Shown here: in pieces, positions 9,822-18,070 of the stretch | Layout of the letters: the number at the start of each line of letters is the position of its first letter | Position numbering within the stretch: the first letter of the stretch is position 1 | Assembly: GCA_007693555.1 (NCBI GenBank) | Contig: REDJ01000071.1 | Location: 1-64,000, forward strand | Origin: Bacteroidota bacterium | Lineage (GTDB): Bacteria > Bacteroidota > Bacteroidia > Bacteroidales > UBA7960 | Length of the DNA: 64,000 nucleotides | Reading direction: 5' to 3' | Program-made: the position numbers and the translations under genes | The notes under the pieces: model-generated | What the model was told of the DNA's origin: nothing | The model's input: the letters and a program-made list of their open reading frames with translations, nothing else | The model's database searches: none

Positions 9822-10883
9822 ATGAGCTGCTCAAACAAACCTGACCGACGTAAGTTCCTGAAAACTCTGGGAGGGGTTATCTTAAGCGGCAGCATATTAC
9901 CGGCTGCCGGTACATTGGGAATATTATCCTCAAAAGCAAATGCTATGAATTTTATTGCTCCCGATACCTATGAGCCTTCATATGTAAGGCTCCACAGAAG
10001 TGGTGCATTGAAAGCCCGTGCTGATGTAATGTGGGATATGATGCGCTCTTGCACACTTTGTCCCAGAGATTGTGAAAAGAACCGGATAAGAGGACAAAGA
10101 GGCGATTGCAGTGCAAATGCTGATCTGGAAATCTCTTCTTTTGCGCCGCATTTTGGCGAGGAAAGTGAACTGGTAGGAAGGCATGGGTCCGGTACAATAT
10201 TTTTTACCAATTGTGCCCTTTTATGTGTTTTCTGCATCAATTACGACATCAGCCAGATGGGTCGTGGTCGCCGAAGAAGCATAAATGACCTTGCAAATAT
10301 GATGCTCACCCTTGAGAGAATGGGATGTCATAATATCAATGTTGTGAGCCCCTCGCACTACTCGCCACATATTCTTAAAGCACTTGATATTGCTGCAGGA
10401 AAAGGCTTAAGACTGCCTTTGGTATATAATACATTCGGATGGGAAAAATTAGAAATTCTTCAATTGCTTGATGGAATTGTGGATATATACCTGGCAGATT
10501 TTAAATATTTTGATCCGCAGGCGGCAGATAAATATTCGCCTGGAGCGGTTACATACCCTGAAATTACGAAAAAGGCACTGATTGAAATGAACCGCCAGGT
10601 AGGGGTTCCTGAAGTTGAAACCGGTACAGGATTGATCAAAAAAGGCTTGATGATCAGGCACCTTATCATGCCCAATAATGTGGCTAAATCAGACCTGGTA
10701 ATGCAATGGATTGGCAACAACCTGCCAAAAGACACATACGTAAACGTAATGTCGCAATATACACCGGTGTTTAAAGCGGACCAATATCCGGAAATCAACA
10801 GGAGAATTAACCGTGGTGAATACAATCAAGTAGTTACCGCTGCAAGAAATGCAGGACTAACCAACATCAGGTTGCAGTCGTAA
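9822..10883 (+). CDS. Tat-signal radical SAM protein (PflA-activase-like, COG1313 type)
   Basis: A 353-residue radical SAM protein. The cluster motif is C131-x3-C135-x2-C138 (CALLCVFC), preceded by four further cysteines (C77, C80, C84, C96) that could bind a second metal site. It resembles the family annotated as putative pyruvate formate-lyase activating enzymes. Unusually it begins with a twin-arginine export signal: R9-R10 in DRRKFLKTLGG, a hydrophobic stretch, then KANA before a likely cleavage near residue 41. This would place a folded Fe-S enzyme outside the cytoplasm. No glycyl-radical partner is nearby. The gene stands alone and is followed by an intrinsic terminator. Family confidence is high; substrate unknown. 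Confidence 0.85.
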   Translation: MSCSNKPDRRKFLKTLGGVILSGSILPAAGTLGILSSKANAMNFIAPDTYEPSYVRLHRSGALKARADVMWDMMRSCTLCPRDCEKNRIRGQRGDCSANADLEISSFAPHFGEESELVGRHGSGTIFFTNCALLCVFCINYDISQMGRGRRRSINDLANMMLTLERMGCHNINVVSPSHYSPHILKALDIAAGKGLRLPLVYNTFGWEKLEILQLLDGIVDIYLADFKYFDPQAADKYSPGAVTYPEITKKALIEMNRQVGVPEVETGTGLIKKGLMIRHLIMPNNVAKSDLVMQWIGNNLPKDTYVNVMSQYTPVFKADQYPEINRRINRGEYNQVVTAARNAGLTNIRLQS

Positions 10884-10896
10884 AAAGCACTGGCCG

Positions 10897-10931
10897 GAAC
10901 AGGCTGGCTTCGACAGGCTCAGCCAACGGGT
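10897..10931. repeat. Interspersed repeat fragment
   Basis: The stretch GGCTTCGACAGGCTCAGCC has self-complementary ends (GGCT..AGCC) and resembles the TTCGACAGGCTCAGC intergenic repeats scattered through Bacteroidota genomes. It sits between the radical SAM stop codon and its terminator. Confidence 0.4.
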
Positions 10932-10937
10932 TTATAA

Positions 10938-10977
10938 AATAAAGCCCCTTTTGCAGTGAGGGGCTTTATTTTTTTTC
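10938..10977 (+). terminator. Intrinsic terminator after radical SAM gene
   Basis: AAAGCCCC pairs with GGGGCTTT around TTTTGCAGTGA-type loop bases, followed by ATTTTTTTT. This is a classical rho-independent terminator on the plus strand. Confidence 0.85.
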
Positions 10978-11068
10978 AAAACGATGGTGGGCCACAATCA
11001 GTGACCTCACTACTAAAATCATCAGGACCCCTGGTCGGTTAGCAAGACAAGTTATCCCACAATAAGTT

Positions 11069-12049
11069 TTATTTCTTCAGAAACTCCAGCACAATCCGAT
11101 TAAACTCATCCGACGCTTCAAATTGCACAAAATGCCCACATCGTGGAATCATATGCAGTTGATTGTTGGGAAGGAGTTCTTCACCTGCCCTGGCCACGTC
11201 AATAGTTGGTCCGGGGTTCAGGAAACGGTTGGGAATCAGATTGTCATTTTCGCCGAATATTATCAAAGCAGGCTGTTCTATCAGGTTCAGAAAATCGATA
11301 ACCGCTTCATCCACCATCCCGTTTACCGATTGCACCACAGCATAAGCATACGCTTCAAAATCTTCCGCCGAGCGCATGGCAATGCGGTCGGTAATCATAA
11401 ATTCTGCATCATCTGGAAGTTCATAAAAGTTGTATGCAAGGTTTGAAATGATATCCTCAACAGAGGTGAGCATAACACCTCTTACAGTCATAACATTCCT
11501 GAACCACTGTTTCTGTCCTTCGGTAAAACGTTCAAGCCCTGCAGGAGCAGCTAGAATAAGTTTTTCTACCCTCTCAGGATAATAAAGGGCTGTAACCATA
11601 GAAATTTGTCCTCCCATGGAATGCCCCCCCAGCACAATTTTGCCCAGTCCTAAGGCTTCTGCAAAATCATTGACCACACCGGCATAATAGGTCATCATGC
11701 CACTATGGGGCAATTTGTCTGATTTACCATAGCCAGGAAGGTCAATGGCAATTACTCTGAAATGGTTGCTCAATTCGGGAATATTCTTTTTCCAGGCCGG
11801 CAGATAGCTTCCCAGCCCATGGATCAATACCAGGGTTTGATCTCCCTGCCCCTGGTCAACATAAGCAATCCGCTCACCTCCGGGAAGATCAACCCAATGG
11901 GTTTCAAAAGGATACTCCAAATCCATGAATGATTCAAAAGGTTCTAATTTGCTGTATGGATGCCAGTTTGCAGGCTTCATGGTTTCACACCGGATAAAAA
12001 GCAGTAAGGTTGCAGCCATTATTATCGGGAAAAATATCTTTTGTATCAT
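11069..12049 (-). CDS. Alpha/beta-hydrolase, probable lipoprotein
   Basis: A 326-residue alpha/beta-hydrolase. The oxyanion motif IHGLGS (76-81), nucleophile elbow GGHSMGG (Ser144), acid in GENDNLIP (Asp269) and base in RCGHF (His306) give a complete catalytic triad. The N-terminus is hydrophobic and ends LLFIRC21, so it may be lipidated at Cys21, although the residue before the cysteine is atypical. Likely acts on small esters or similar substrates in the envelope; substrate not identifiable. It ends a minus-strand pair, 12 nt downstream of the porin-like gene, suggesting co-transcription. Confidence 0.85.
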   Translation of the reverse strand: MIQKIFFPIIMAATLLLFIRCETMKPANWHPYSKLEPFESFMDLEYPFETHWVDLPGGERIAYVDQGQGDQTLVLIHGLGSYLPAWKKNIPELSNHFRVIAIDLPGYGKSDKLPHSGMMTYYAGVVNDFAEALGLGKIVLGGHSMGGQISMVTALYYPERVEKLILAAPAGLERFTEGQKQWFRNVMTVRGVMLTSVEDIISNLAYNFYELPDDAEFMITDRIAMRSAEDFEAYAYAVVQSVNGMVDEAVIDFLNLIEQPALIIFGENDNLIPNRFLNPGPTIDVARAGEELLPNNQLHMIPRCGHFVQFEASDEFNRIVLEFLKK

Positions 12050-12061
12050 ATCCGTAATATT

Positions 12062-13651
12062 TTAAAACATAAGCCATTTGTAAACCACAAATACAGTCCA
12101 GGGGTTTGCAGGTCTTACTCCCTGCACTCCGCCATTAATTGCCACCCCGTACCTGTCATCAGCACTGTCAAAGAAATCCCCTAACCACAGGTGTGCGCCG
12201 TGTAACTCTATACTCATAAAAGGCCCGAGATTGTAAACAATACCGGCATTTGCCTCAACGCCCATAAAATTCCCGCCACCAATTGGAGTAGCATTGCTAA
12301 CGGCACCGGCAGTTCCAACTTTTGCATGGAGCCTGTTGGGAATAATTCCGCGGGAGTAGTTGATGGTACCTCCGGTAAATCCATATCCGATGTTGGAAAG
12401 ATCTGCAATAACCGGTGTAAAACGGTTTACCACATTGGCATGGGGAAACAGCAAATATGCTCCTGAATTAATAAAAAATCCACCCGGCGCTGCCCATGTG
12501 TTTCCGGTAATTACACCGCTGTAACGTCTGTCATCAAGCCCATTTTCATCACCGGTAGTATACATCATGTCAATTGTTACACGATCCTGTATGGTTTGAC
12601 CATAGCGATAACCCATACGCAGATTTGCAGCAAATCCACTGATGTCTGCACCGGTGCGCCAACCTGCTTCACGCTGCACATTTACGACACCCAGATTATA
12701 GTTGAAAAAACCATTGAGGAAAAACCGGTCGAGCATATAATCAGCATTGCGAGAAAAATGGGTTCCAAGCCATAGCACATCCGCCTTGTAAGGAGCAGAA
12801 CCGAATTTAAACCTGAAAACCCCGTTATACTCGGTAAGCTGCGAATTAAGCCCCTGCCCAAGGATTGACACCCCTCCACGCCCGTTACCTCTATCTCTAA
12901 CATAATGGCTGGTAAGTGCGGCACGCCACAATCTGTTAATATTTCTTTCATACTGAAACTCAAACATATTCACATCATCATCCTTGAATATCTCATTTTC
13001 GTAAAACTTGAAAAATCCGGCCTTGAACCGATGGAAGTCTGCATTTCTGTATAAAGTAAGACCCACGGCGTGGGTACCAAAGTAAGTCATCCTGAACCCA
13101 TTTTCCAGCATTTTATCGGCTACGGTGCGATAAGGATTATATGGGTTATCATACATCCGCTGCAATCCCAGGTTAATCATCCAGCCAGGATATGGGATGT
13201 ATTCAATTTCAATGTTCTGTGTTTGCAGGTTTACCTGATGCCCCGATATGGCACCCCCCTGATTGGGCCCGGCACCGTAAGAAACATCGCCCCAGGTCCA
13301 GTCAATCTCAAAAACAGCTCTCAAAATTGCTTTGCCGTCAAAAAGACTTGGTTGATAAATAAAAAAAGGAATAAGCCTTTGTTCGATATAACCGGTAGTT
13401 TCAGTTTCACTGGTCATTACTGAGTTGCGGCCAAACATCCTACCCAGTACTTGCCCCCTGAGGAATTCATTCTGGGGGAAAAAGTTTGAAGAAACTCCCT
13501 GGTTGATGTAAAAAGCCAGGAACTGAAACTCTTTATTGGGCTCTCCCGGCACCTGTGTATCAAATACCCTTGGTGACTGCTGGGAGAATAAATCCGGGCT
13601 GATAAAAAAAATTAAGAACAATATTAACCATGGGATATATTTCTTTTTCAT
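12062..13651 (-). CDS. Outer-membrane porin-like beta-barrel protein
   Basis: A 529-residue protein with a clean signal peptide (about 1-24, ending LFSQQ) and a long series of amphipathic strands rich in aromatic residues and glycine, ending in a strand with a terminal aromatic (VVYKWLMF). Size and pattern fit a 14-18-strand outer-membrane channel, comparable to alginate-export or substrate-specific porins. No substrate motif was recognised. It precedes the hydrolase gene by 12 nt, so the two may act together on one exogenous substrate (inference). Confidence 0.7.
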   Translation of the reverse strand: MKKKYIPWLILFLIFFISPDLFSQQSPRVFDTQVPGEPNKEFQFLAFYINQGVSSNFFPQNEFLRGQVLGRMFGRNSVMTSETETTGYIEQRLIPFFIYQPSLFDGKAILRAVFEIDWTWGDVSYGAGPNQGGAISGHQVNLQTQNIEIEYIPYPGWMINLGLQRMYDNPYNPYRTVADKMLENGFRMTYFGTHAVGLTLYRNADFHRFKAGFFKFYENEIFKDDDVNMFEFQYERNINRLWRAALTSHYVRDRGNGRGGVSILGQGLNSQLTEYNGVFRFKFGSAPYKADVLWLGTHFSRNADYMLDRFFLNGFFNYNLGVVNVQREAGWRTGADISGFAANLRMGYRYGQTIQDRVTIDMMYTTGDENGLDDRRYSGVITGNTWAAPGGFFINSGAYLLFPHANVVNRFTPVIADLSNIGYGFTGGTINYSRGIIPNRLHAKVGTAGAVSNATPIGGGNFMGVEANAGIVYNLGPFMSIELHGAHLWLGDFFDSADDRYGVAINGGVQGVRPANPWTVFVVYKWLMF

Positions 13652-13689
13652 TAGAGGAGTCTTTAGATGTTAAAAAAAATATCCGTATC

Positions 13690-13737
13690 AACAGGGCTGC
13701 AATAAAGGTGACCTTATTTTTTTTGTGCAGCCCTGTT
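13690..13737 (-). terminator. Nested inverted repeat after the lipoprotein gene
   Basis: AACAGGGCTGCA (13690-13701) is the exact complement of TGCAGCCCTGTT (13726-13737). The 24-nt loop contains a second inverted repeat, AAGGT..ACCTT. It lies 3' of the lipoprotein gene and 5' of the porin gene on the minus strand. It is plausibly a terminator or read-through control element; the T-run is a few bases beyond the hairpin rather than adjacent. Confidence 0.5.
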
Positions 13738-13769
13738 AAAAGAATAAATATGCATGAGTTATTGCACGG

Positions 13770-14303
13770 TTATTCAGTAATTTCTACATAATACTGAACG
13801 TTATTTTCGCCTAATGCACCATCACCAGTGCTACCAAATCCACCTTCAGCTGTTGGGGGAGAAAAACCCAGGCTAGGTTCAGTTTGCACTACTTCATATT
13901 TCATTTCACGTCCATTTTCAGTTTCAATGATCTGAAATATTCCCTGGCTGGTTACGGAAGTAGGAGCACTTTGCACCAGTGTGATATTCCAAATATCTGA
14001 AACTGCTGATTCTTCCATAGTGTAAACACCGCTAAAAACAGTCATTACATCTTCTGAATCAAAAGATTCAACATGATAGGACCCATCTTCTTTAAATTCA
14101 GCAGTAATCTTTACAATGTCAAAAGCCGCCAGCAAGGGGGCAACATTTTCTCCCTCGGAAATCCAATTACCAATAAGACCTTCAGGAAGCGGATCTTCTC
14201 CAATTCCGTTATCATCGTCATCATCCTTACTGCAGGAAGTAAAACTCAACGTAACAGCGGCCATAAGCATAAAAGCCAATGCGAACAAATTTTTCTTTTT
14301 CAT
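13770..14303 (-). CDS. Lipoprotein with acidic surface-export signal
   Basis: A 177-residue lipoprotein. The signal peptide ends in FTSC24, and the mature N-terminus is Ser-Lys followed by five aspartates, which fits the K-(D/E)2 lipoprotein export signal that sends Bacteroidota lipoproteins to the cell surface. The body (GNWISEG near 45, then alternating strands) resembles a small lipocalin-like beta fold. Function unknown. It heads a minus-strand group with the porin and hydrolase genes, separated from them by a hairpin. Confidence 0.7.
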   Translation of the reverse strand: MKKKNLFALAFMLMAAVTLSFTSCSKDDDDDNGIGEDPLPEGLIGNWISEGENVAPLLAAFDIVKITAEFKEDGSYHVESFDSEDVMTVFSGVYTMEESAVSDIWNITLVQSAPTSVTSQGIFQIIETENGREMKYEVVQTEPSLGFSPPTAEGGFGSTGDGALGENNVQYYVEITE

Positions 14304-14650
14304 AATTGTAATGTTTTAGTTGTTAGAAAATAGTTGATATAAAATGCCAACTCTTGTTGAAATTTGTTATTGTTATCAGAAATTCAATCAATTGTTTGCA
14401 GGGTAATTCTGAGCATGGTTCGTTATACTTTGATTATAATGTATTGTTTAGCGAATATGAGGGTTAAAACTATGTAACCAAAATATTTTGTTAAAAGACA
14501 GAAAACCAGAAGTTAAAGTTACATTAAGAGGTATTTCTGTACGAAGTGTTTTAAAAGTGTTCAGGGTTGACTTTATTCTATTTCCCTCACCTGATAGCGT
14601 TATTTTTATGATAATGAATAAGTTGCATTTAAATAAAATCCCCTCGACTT
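14304..14650. other. 347-bp AT-rich intergenic region
   Basis: Lies between the KASIII stop codon and the start of the lipoprotein gene. I saw no TAnnTTTG box on the minus strand, no strong hairpin and no convincing small gene; a 70-codon minus-strand frame here lacks a start context and protein-like composition. Confidence 0.5.
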
Positions 14651-15676
14651 TTATCCCCACCTGATAACATTGGCTCCCCAGGCATAACCGATACCGGCAG
14701 CAATCATTGAGATTACAGTACCATTTTTTACCTTTCCGCTTTTTAAAGCCAGATGCAGTGAAAGAATCTGATCAATCTGACCGATGTGACCATAATTTTC
14801 CAGATAAATGCTTTGCTGGGGTGTCAATCCCAGTTCTTCCAGCAACCAATTGTGCATGGAGCGCTTGAAATGGAGTACTGCCAGGTAAGACAAGTTTGTC
14901 ATAGGAATACCTGATTTTTCAAAAGCTTTTTCCATGCAAAACATCCAGTTTTTCATGGACACTTCATTGAGGCGCTCTTTCATATGCTTCTCATCAAAAA
15001 CACGAAGCGACTTATAGGCCTGGCCTGCATTTTCGCAGGTAATGGGTTTTTCTGTACCACCAAATTCCACACCCACATCTCTCGCCAATGAACCGTCAGT
15101 CATAATATGCGTACCCAGGAGAAAATTTTTACCATAATTTTTTTTCATGACAATTGCACCTGCTCCTGCTCCAAGATTGTACATAAAGGAAACCGAATTA
15201 TCGGTATAATCAATAAAATCGCCATTGCGATACCCCCCCACAATCATTACTGTATTTATATCGGGATCAGCAATCATCATATCTTTGGCTATTTTCATTG
15301 CTGCTACTGCTGTACCACAGCGTTGTTGAACGTCTATTGCCCAGGCATTTACAGCACAAATCTTTTCCTGGATATAAATGCCTGAGGTAGTGAGCGGAAA
15401 TTCTTTCCATTCTTCTCCTATACATAAAATCAAATCCAATTCTTCTGCCTTTATACACGTATTTTTCAAGGCATCCATGGCAGCCCTTACTCCCATCTCC
15501 TGGGTGCCATCACCGGGTCCGGGAATGGCTTTTTGACGAATACCGAGTTTTTCTTCCACTGCCTGTACGCTCCAAACGTCACCGGTGGCTTCAGATATTT
15601 GTGCAGCAGTCATTCTGGTTTCAGGGATATAAATGCCTGTGCCTGCAATGCCAACATTTATTGAGTCAATATTCAT
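14651..15676 (-). CDS. KASIII-fold protein with Asn-to-His substitution in catalytic triad
   Basis: A 341-residue thiolase-fold protein of the FabH/KASIII superfamily. Aligned by eye with E. coli FabH (C112-H244-N274), the nucleophile is kept as Cys120 (VQQRC) and the base as His269 (AVLHFKRSM), but the Asn is His297 (ENYGHIGQ). FabH condenses acetyl-CoA with malonyl-ACP; loss of Asn often marks a changed reaction such as acyl transfer or condensation of other substrates. It is the last gene of a minus-strand cluster with thiolase, reductase, symporter and CoA-transferase, 20 nt after a second KASIII-like gene, so a heteromeric pair comparable to PqsBC is possible (inference). Housekeeping FabH is unlikely given the context. 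Confidence 0.82.
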   Translation of the reverse strand: MNIDSINVGIAGTGIYIPETRMTAAQISEATGDVWSVQAVEEKLGIRQKAIPGPGDGTQEMGVRAAMDALKNTCIKAEELDLILCIGEEWKEFPLTTSGIYIQEKICAVNAWAIDVQQRCGTAVAAMKIAKDMMIADPDINTVMIVGGYRNGDFIDYTDNSVSFMYNLGAGAGAIVMKKNYGKNFLLGTHIMTDGSLARDVGVEFGGTEKPITCENAGQAYKSLRVFDEKHMKERLNEVSMKNWMFCMEKAFEKSGIPMTNLSYLAVLHFKRSMHNWLLEELGLTPQQSIYLENYGHIGQIDQILSLHLALKSGKVKNGTVISMIAAGIGYAWGANVIRWG

Positions 15677-15696
15677 TTAATTCGTTTATTAAAAGT

Positions 15697-16698
15697 TTAA
15701 TATACAAACAGGTTACTACCCACTGCCAGTCCGGCACCCGAAGCCATAAACAAAACAGTGTCACCCTTCTTTACTTTGCCTTCTTTCACTGCATGATGAA
15801 AAGCCATGGGCACACAACCTGAGCCGGTGTAGCCGTATCGATCCATAACAAAACTGGCCTTGTGATAAGGTTGTTGCAGCTGGTCCATAACCATTTCTAT
15901 TACAGAGCGGTTGATCTGGGTAAAGACAAAGTGGTCAATCTGTGATATATCCATTCGGGCTTTTTGGAGCAGTTTGTTTACCACCAGGGGCCATAACCTT
16001 ACGTTTCGGTCGCCGGGTAAAGGCTGCAGGCTAAGCAGTCCATGTTTTTCTTCTTTTATCAATTCAGGGGTTATGGGATTGCGGCTACCTCCTGCGTAGA
16101 TACCTATAAAATCCCACTGAGTTCCATCGGTAAGCAACTGGCCGGTTATATAATTAGCTTCGGGATTGCGTTTTAACACCACAGCACCGGCGCCGTCAGC
16201 AAAGATTGAAATCCCGAACGCATCTTTTTTACGAATGAAAGCCGGCATGTTATAAACACCCACCACCAGACCGTATTCAATGGTGGGGTCGGTGGCCATG
16301 ATACGTACAGCACTATCCAGGGCAATGGTGAAGCTTGCACATGAAGCACTTACATCGAACGTAGAAGACCATTTCTCCTCTTTCTGCATGCGCCCCTGCA
16401 CCAGGATAGAAGTAGCCGGGGTGATAAACTCAGGTGTATCGGTACCAACCATAAACAGGCCTATTTGCTCCGGATCAATTCCGGCAGCCTCAATTGCATT
16501 GAATCCGGCTCTGGTAGCAAAATCAGCTGTTGTTTCTTTTAGTCCACGCAATCGGGCAATATGACGCCGGTAAATTCCCAGCTTGTTTTCGAGCTTTTCA
16601 GCATCAAATTCAACACCTGCCAAAACCATGAGCTCTTCATTACCAATGGCCTCTCCCGGAGCATAAATACCTGTGCCGATGATTTCTATGGGTAGCAT
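15697..16698 (-). CDS. KASIII-fold protein lacking catalytic His and Asn
   Basis: A 333-residue thiolase-fold protein. The nucleophile Cys120 (DVSASC) is present, but the position of FabH His244 is Thr260 (VFTQINRS) and that of Asn274 is Tyr290 (RYGYTGSG). With two of three triad residues replaced, standard decarboxylative Claisen condensation looks impaired; it could be an acyl-transferase-like subunit or a partner of the adjacent KASIII protein. The C-terminal GAGLAVGSNL keeps the family glycine loop. It lies 61 nt after the CoA-transferase gene and 20 nt before the second KASIII gene. Role in a C4 acyl-CoA pathway is inferred from neighbours. Confidence 0.82.
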   Translation of the reverse strand: MLPIEIIGTGIYAPGEAIGNEELMVLAGVEFDAEKLENKLGIYRRHIARLRGLKETTADFATRAGFNAIEAAGIDPEQIGLFMVGTDTPEFITPATSILVQGRMQKEEKWSSTFDVSASCASFTIALDSAVRIMATDPTIEYGLVVGVYNMPAFIRKKDAFGISIFADGAGAVVLKRNPEANYITGQLLTDGTQWDFIGIYAGGSRNPITPELIKEEKHGLLSLQPLPGDRNVRLWPLVVNKLLQKARMDISQIDHFVFTQINRSVIEMVMDQLQQPYHKASFVMDRYGYTGSGCVPMAFHHAVKEGKVKKGDTVLFMASGAGLAVGSNLFVY

Positions 16699-16759
16699 AT
16701 CAATAGGATTGGGTTATTATTATAATAAATAAACTTTTCAACCATTAAACAACTCAACT

Positions 16760-18070
16760 TTAAATATATCCGATCTCTTTTGCCTTTTCCAAAAGCTCAT
16801 CCCGAAATTTTGGGTCAGCAATATTGATGAGTGCTTTCGTACGCTCTTTAACAGTAAGACCGGTAAGGCGTGCCACTCCGTGCTCGGTAACTACATAATC
16901 GGTATTGCTGCGGTGCAATGTAACCGCAGTACCTTCCGGTAGTGTGGGCAATATGGTGGAAAGTTGTCCTCCCCGGGCAGTTGACCGGCAGGCAATGATT
17001 GATTTGCCTTTGCCATCCAGACCTTCTACAGCACCAACGGCGGTATCGGTCTGCCCACCCGTACCAGAATACTGATTGATACCAATGGATTCGCTGGCTA
17101 CCTGCCCGGTAAAATCAATCATAAGGCAGGTATTGATGGAAACCATTTTACTATTCTGTCGGATTACACAAGGGTCGTTTACATAAGTGCCTCGTAAAAA
17201 TTCAACTGAAGGGTTGTTATGCAACCATTTATACATTTTTTCGGAACCCATAGCAAAAGTGCATATGGATTTCCCTTTGTGAAGGGTCTTCTTTTTGTTG
17301 GTGATAACTCCTTTATCATACAAATCCACCATGGAGTCCACAAACATTTCGGTATGAATCCCCAAATCCTTTTTACCGGCCAGCGAAAGTGCAGCAGCAT
17401 TGGGTATTTCGCCAATGCCCAACTGTATGGTAGAACCATCTTCTACCAGAGAAGCAATGTGTTCACCAATTTTCAACGCCACCACATCAGGTTTAGGAGA
17501 CGGCAAGGTGGGTGGTGTTTGAGAATATTTCACAAAAAAATCCACATCTGATACATGCACCTGGGTATCGCCAAGCGTGCGAGGCAGTTGGTCATTCACT
17601 TCCAATACAACGATTTCGGCGGCTTCAAGAATGTCCTTTTCGTAGGTAATTCCAAGAGAAAGAGATATAAACCCTTTGTCATCGGGTGGCGTGCAGGTTC
17701 CAAAAAACATGTGGGGGCGGCGAACCTTTAACCGGTCACTGGCCGCACGGTGCAGCATATTGGGCACATAGGTTACTGTACCGGTACCATCCTTTATGGC
17801 CTGGCGTGAGCCTGGTGCATGAAACCAGCTGCAGAGCTCGAAGTGCCCCTTCATCTCTGGTTTCATATAAAAATCATAAGGGTTAAGGGTTAGCACCGAG
17901 AAAACCTGTACATTTTGAACATTGTCCTTTGCCAAATGAAATTTTGACATACATCCCTGGGGCTCCGATGCACACTGGGCAACAATTACATCAGTATTGC
18001 TCTTCATCTTCATCACGGCCTCTTCGATGGTGATTAGCTTTGATTTGTATATTTCTGAGAAGTTTGTCAT
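16760..18070 (-). CDS. Acetyl-CoA hydrolase/transferase family CoA-transferase
   Basis: A 436-residue CoA-transferase of the acetyl-CoA hydrolase / 4-hydroxybutyrate CoA-transferase family. The CoA-binding loop GIGEIPNA begins at 218, the catalytic glutamate is Glu241 (HTEMFVD, matching the Glu238 motif of 4-hydroxybutyrate CoA-transferase), and GTGGQTD (336-342) and the EHGVARLTG C-terminal signature are present. It swaps CoA between short-chain acids, typically with acetate. Its start overlaps the end of the upstream symporter gene by 4 nt (ATGA), so the two are translationally coupled. Substrate may be C4 (butyrate, 3-hydroxybutyrate, acetoacetate), inferred from the thiolase and reductase upstream. 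Confidence 0.88.
   Translation of the reverse strand: MTNFSEIYKSKLITIEEAVMKMKSNTDVIVAQCASEPQGCMSKFHLAKDNVQNVQVFSVLTLNPYDFYMKPEMKGHFELCSWFHAPGSRQAIKDGTGTVTYVPNMLHRAASDRLKVRRPHMFFGTCTPPDDKGFISLSLGITYEKDILEAAEIVVLEVNDQLPRTLGDTQVHVSDVDFFVKYSQTPPTLPSPKPDVVALKIGEHIASLVEDGSTIQLGIGEIPNAAALSLAGKKDLGIHTEMFVDSMVDLYDKGVITNKKKTLHKGKSICTFAMGSEKMYKWLHNNPSVEFLRGTYVNDPCVIRQNSKMVSINTCLMIDFTGQVASESIGINQYSGTGGQTDTAVGAVEGLDGKGKSIIACRSTARGGQLSTILPTLPEGTAVTLHRSNTDYVVTEHGVARLTGLTVKERTKALINIADPKFRDELLEKAKEIGYI

Noticed and set aside
14448-14660. 70-codon minus-strand frame between the lipoprotein and KASIII genes
   Set aside because: No start context, no protein-like composition, and it overlaps the KASIII 3' end in another frame.
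14651-16698. Housekeeping FabH for either KASIII-like gene
   Set aside because: Both have lost conserved triad residues and sit in a C4 acyl-CoA cluster rather than with fatty-acid genes.
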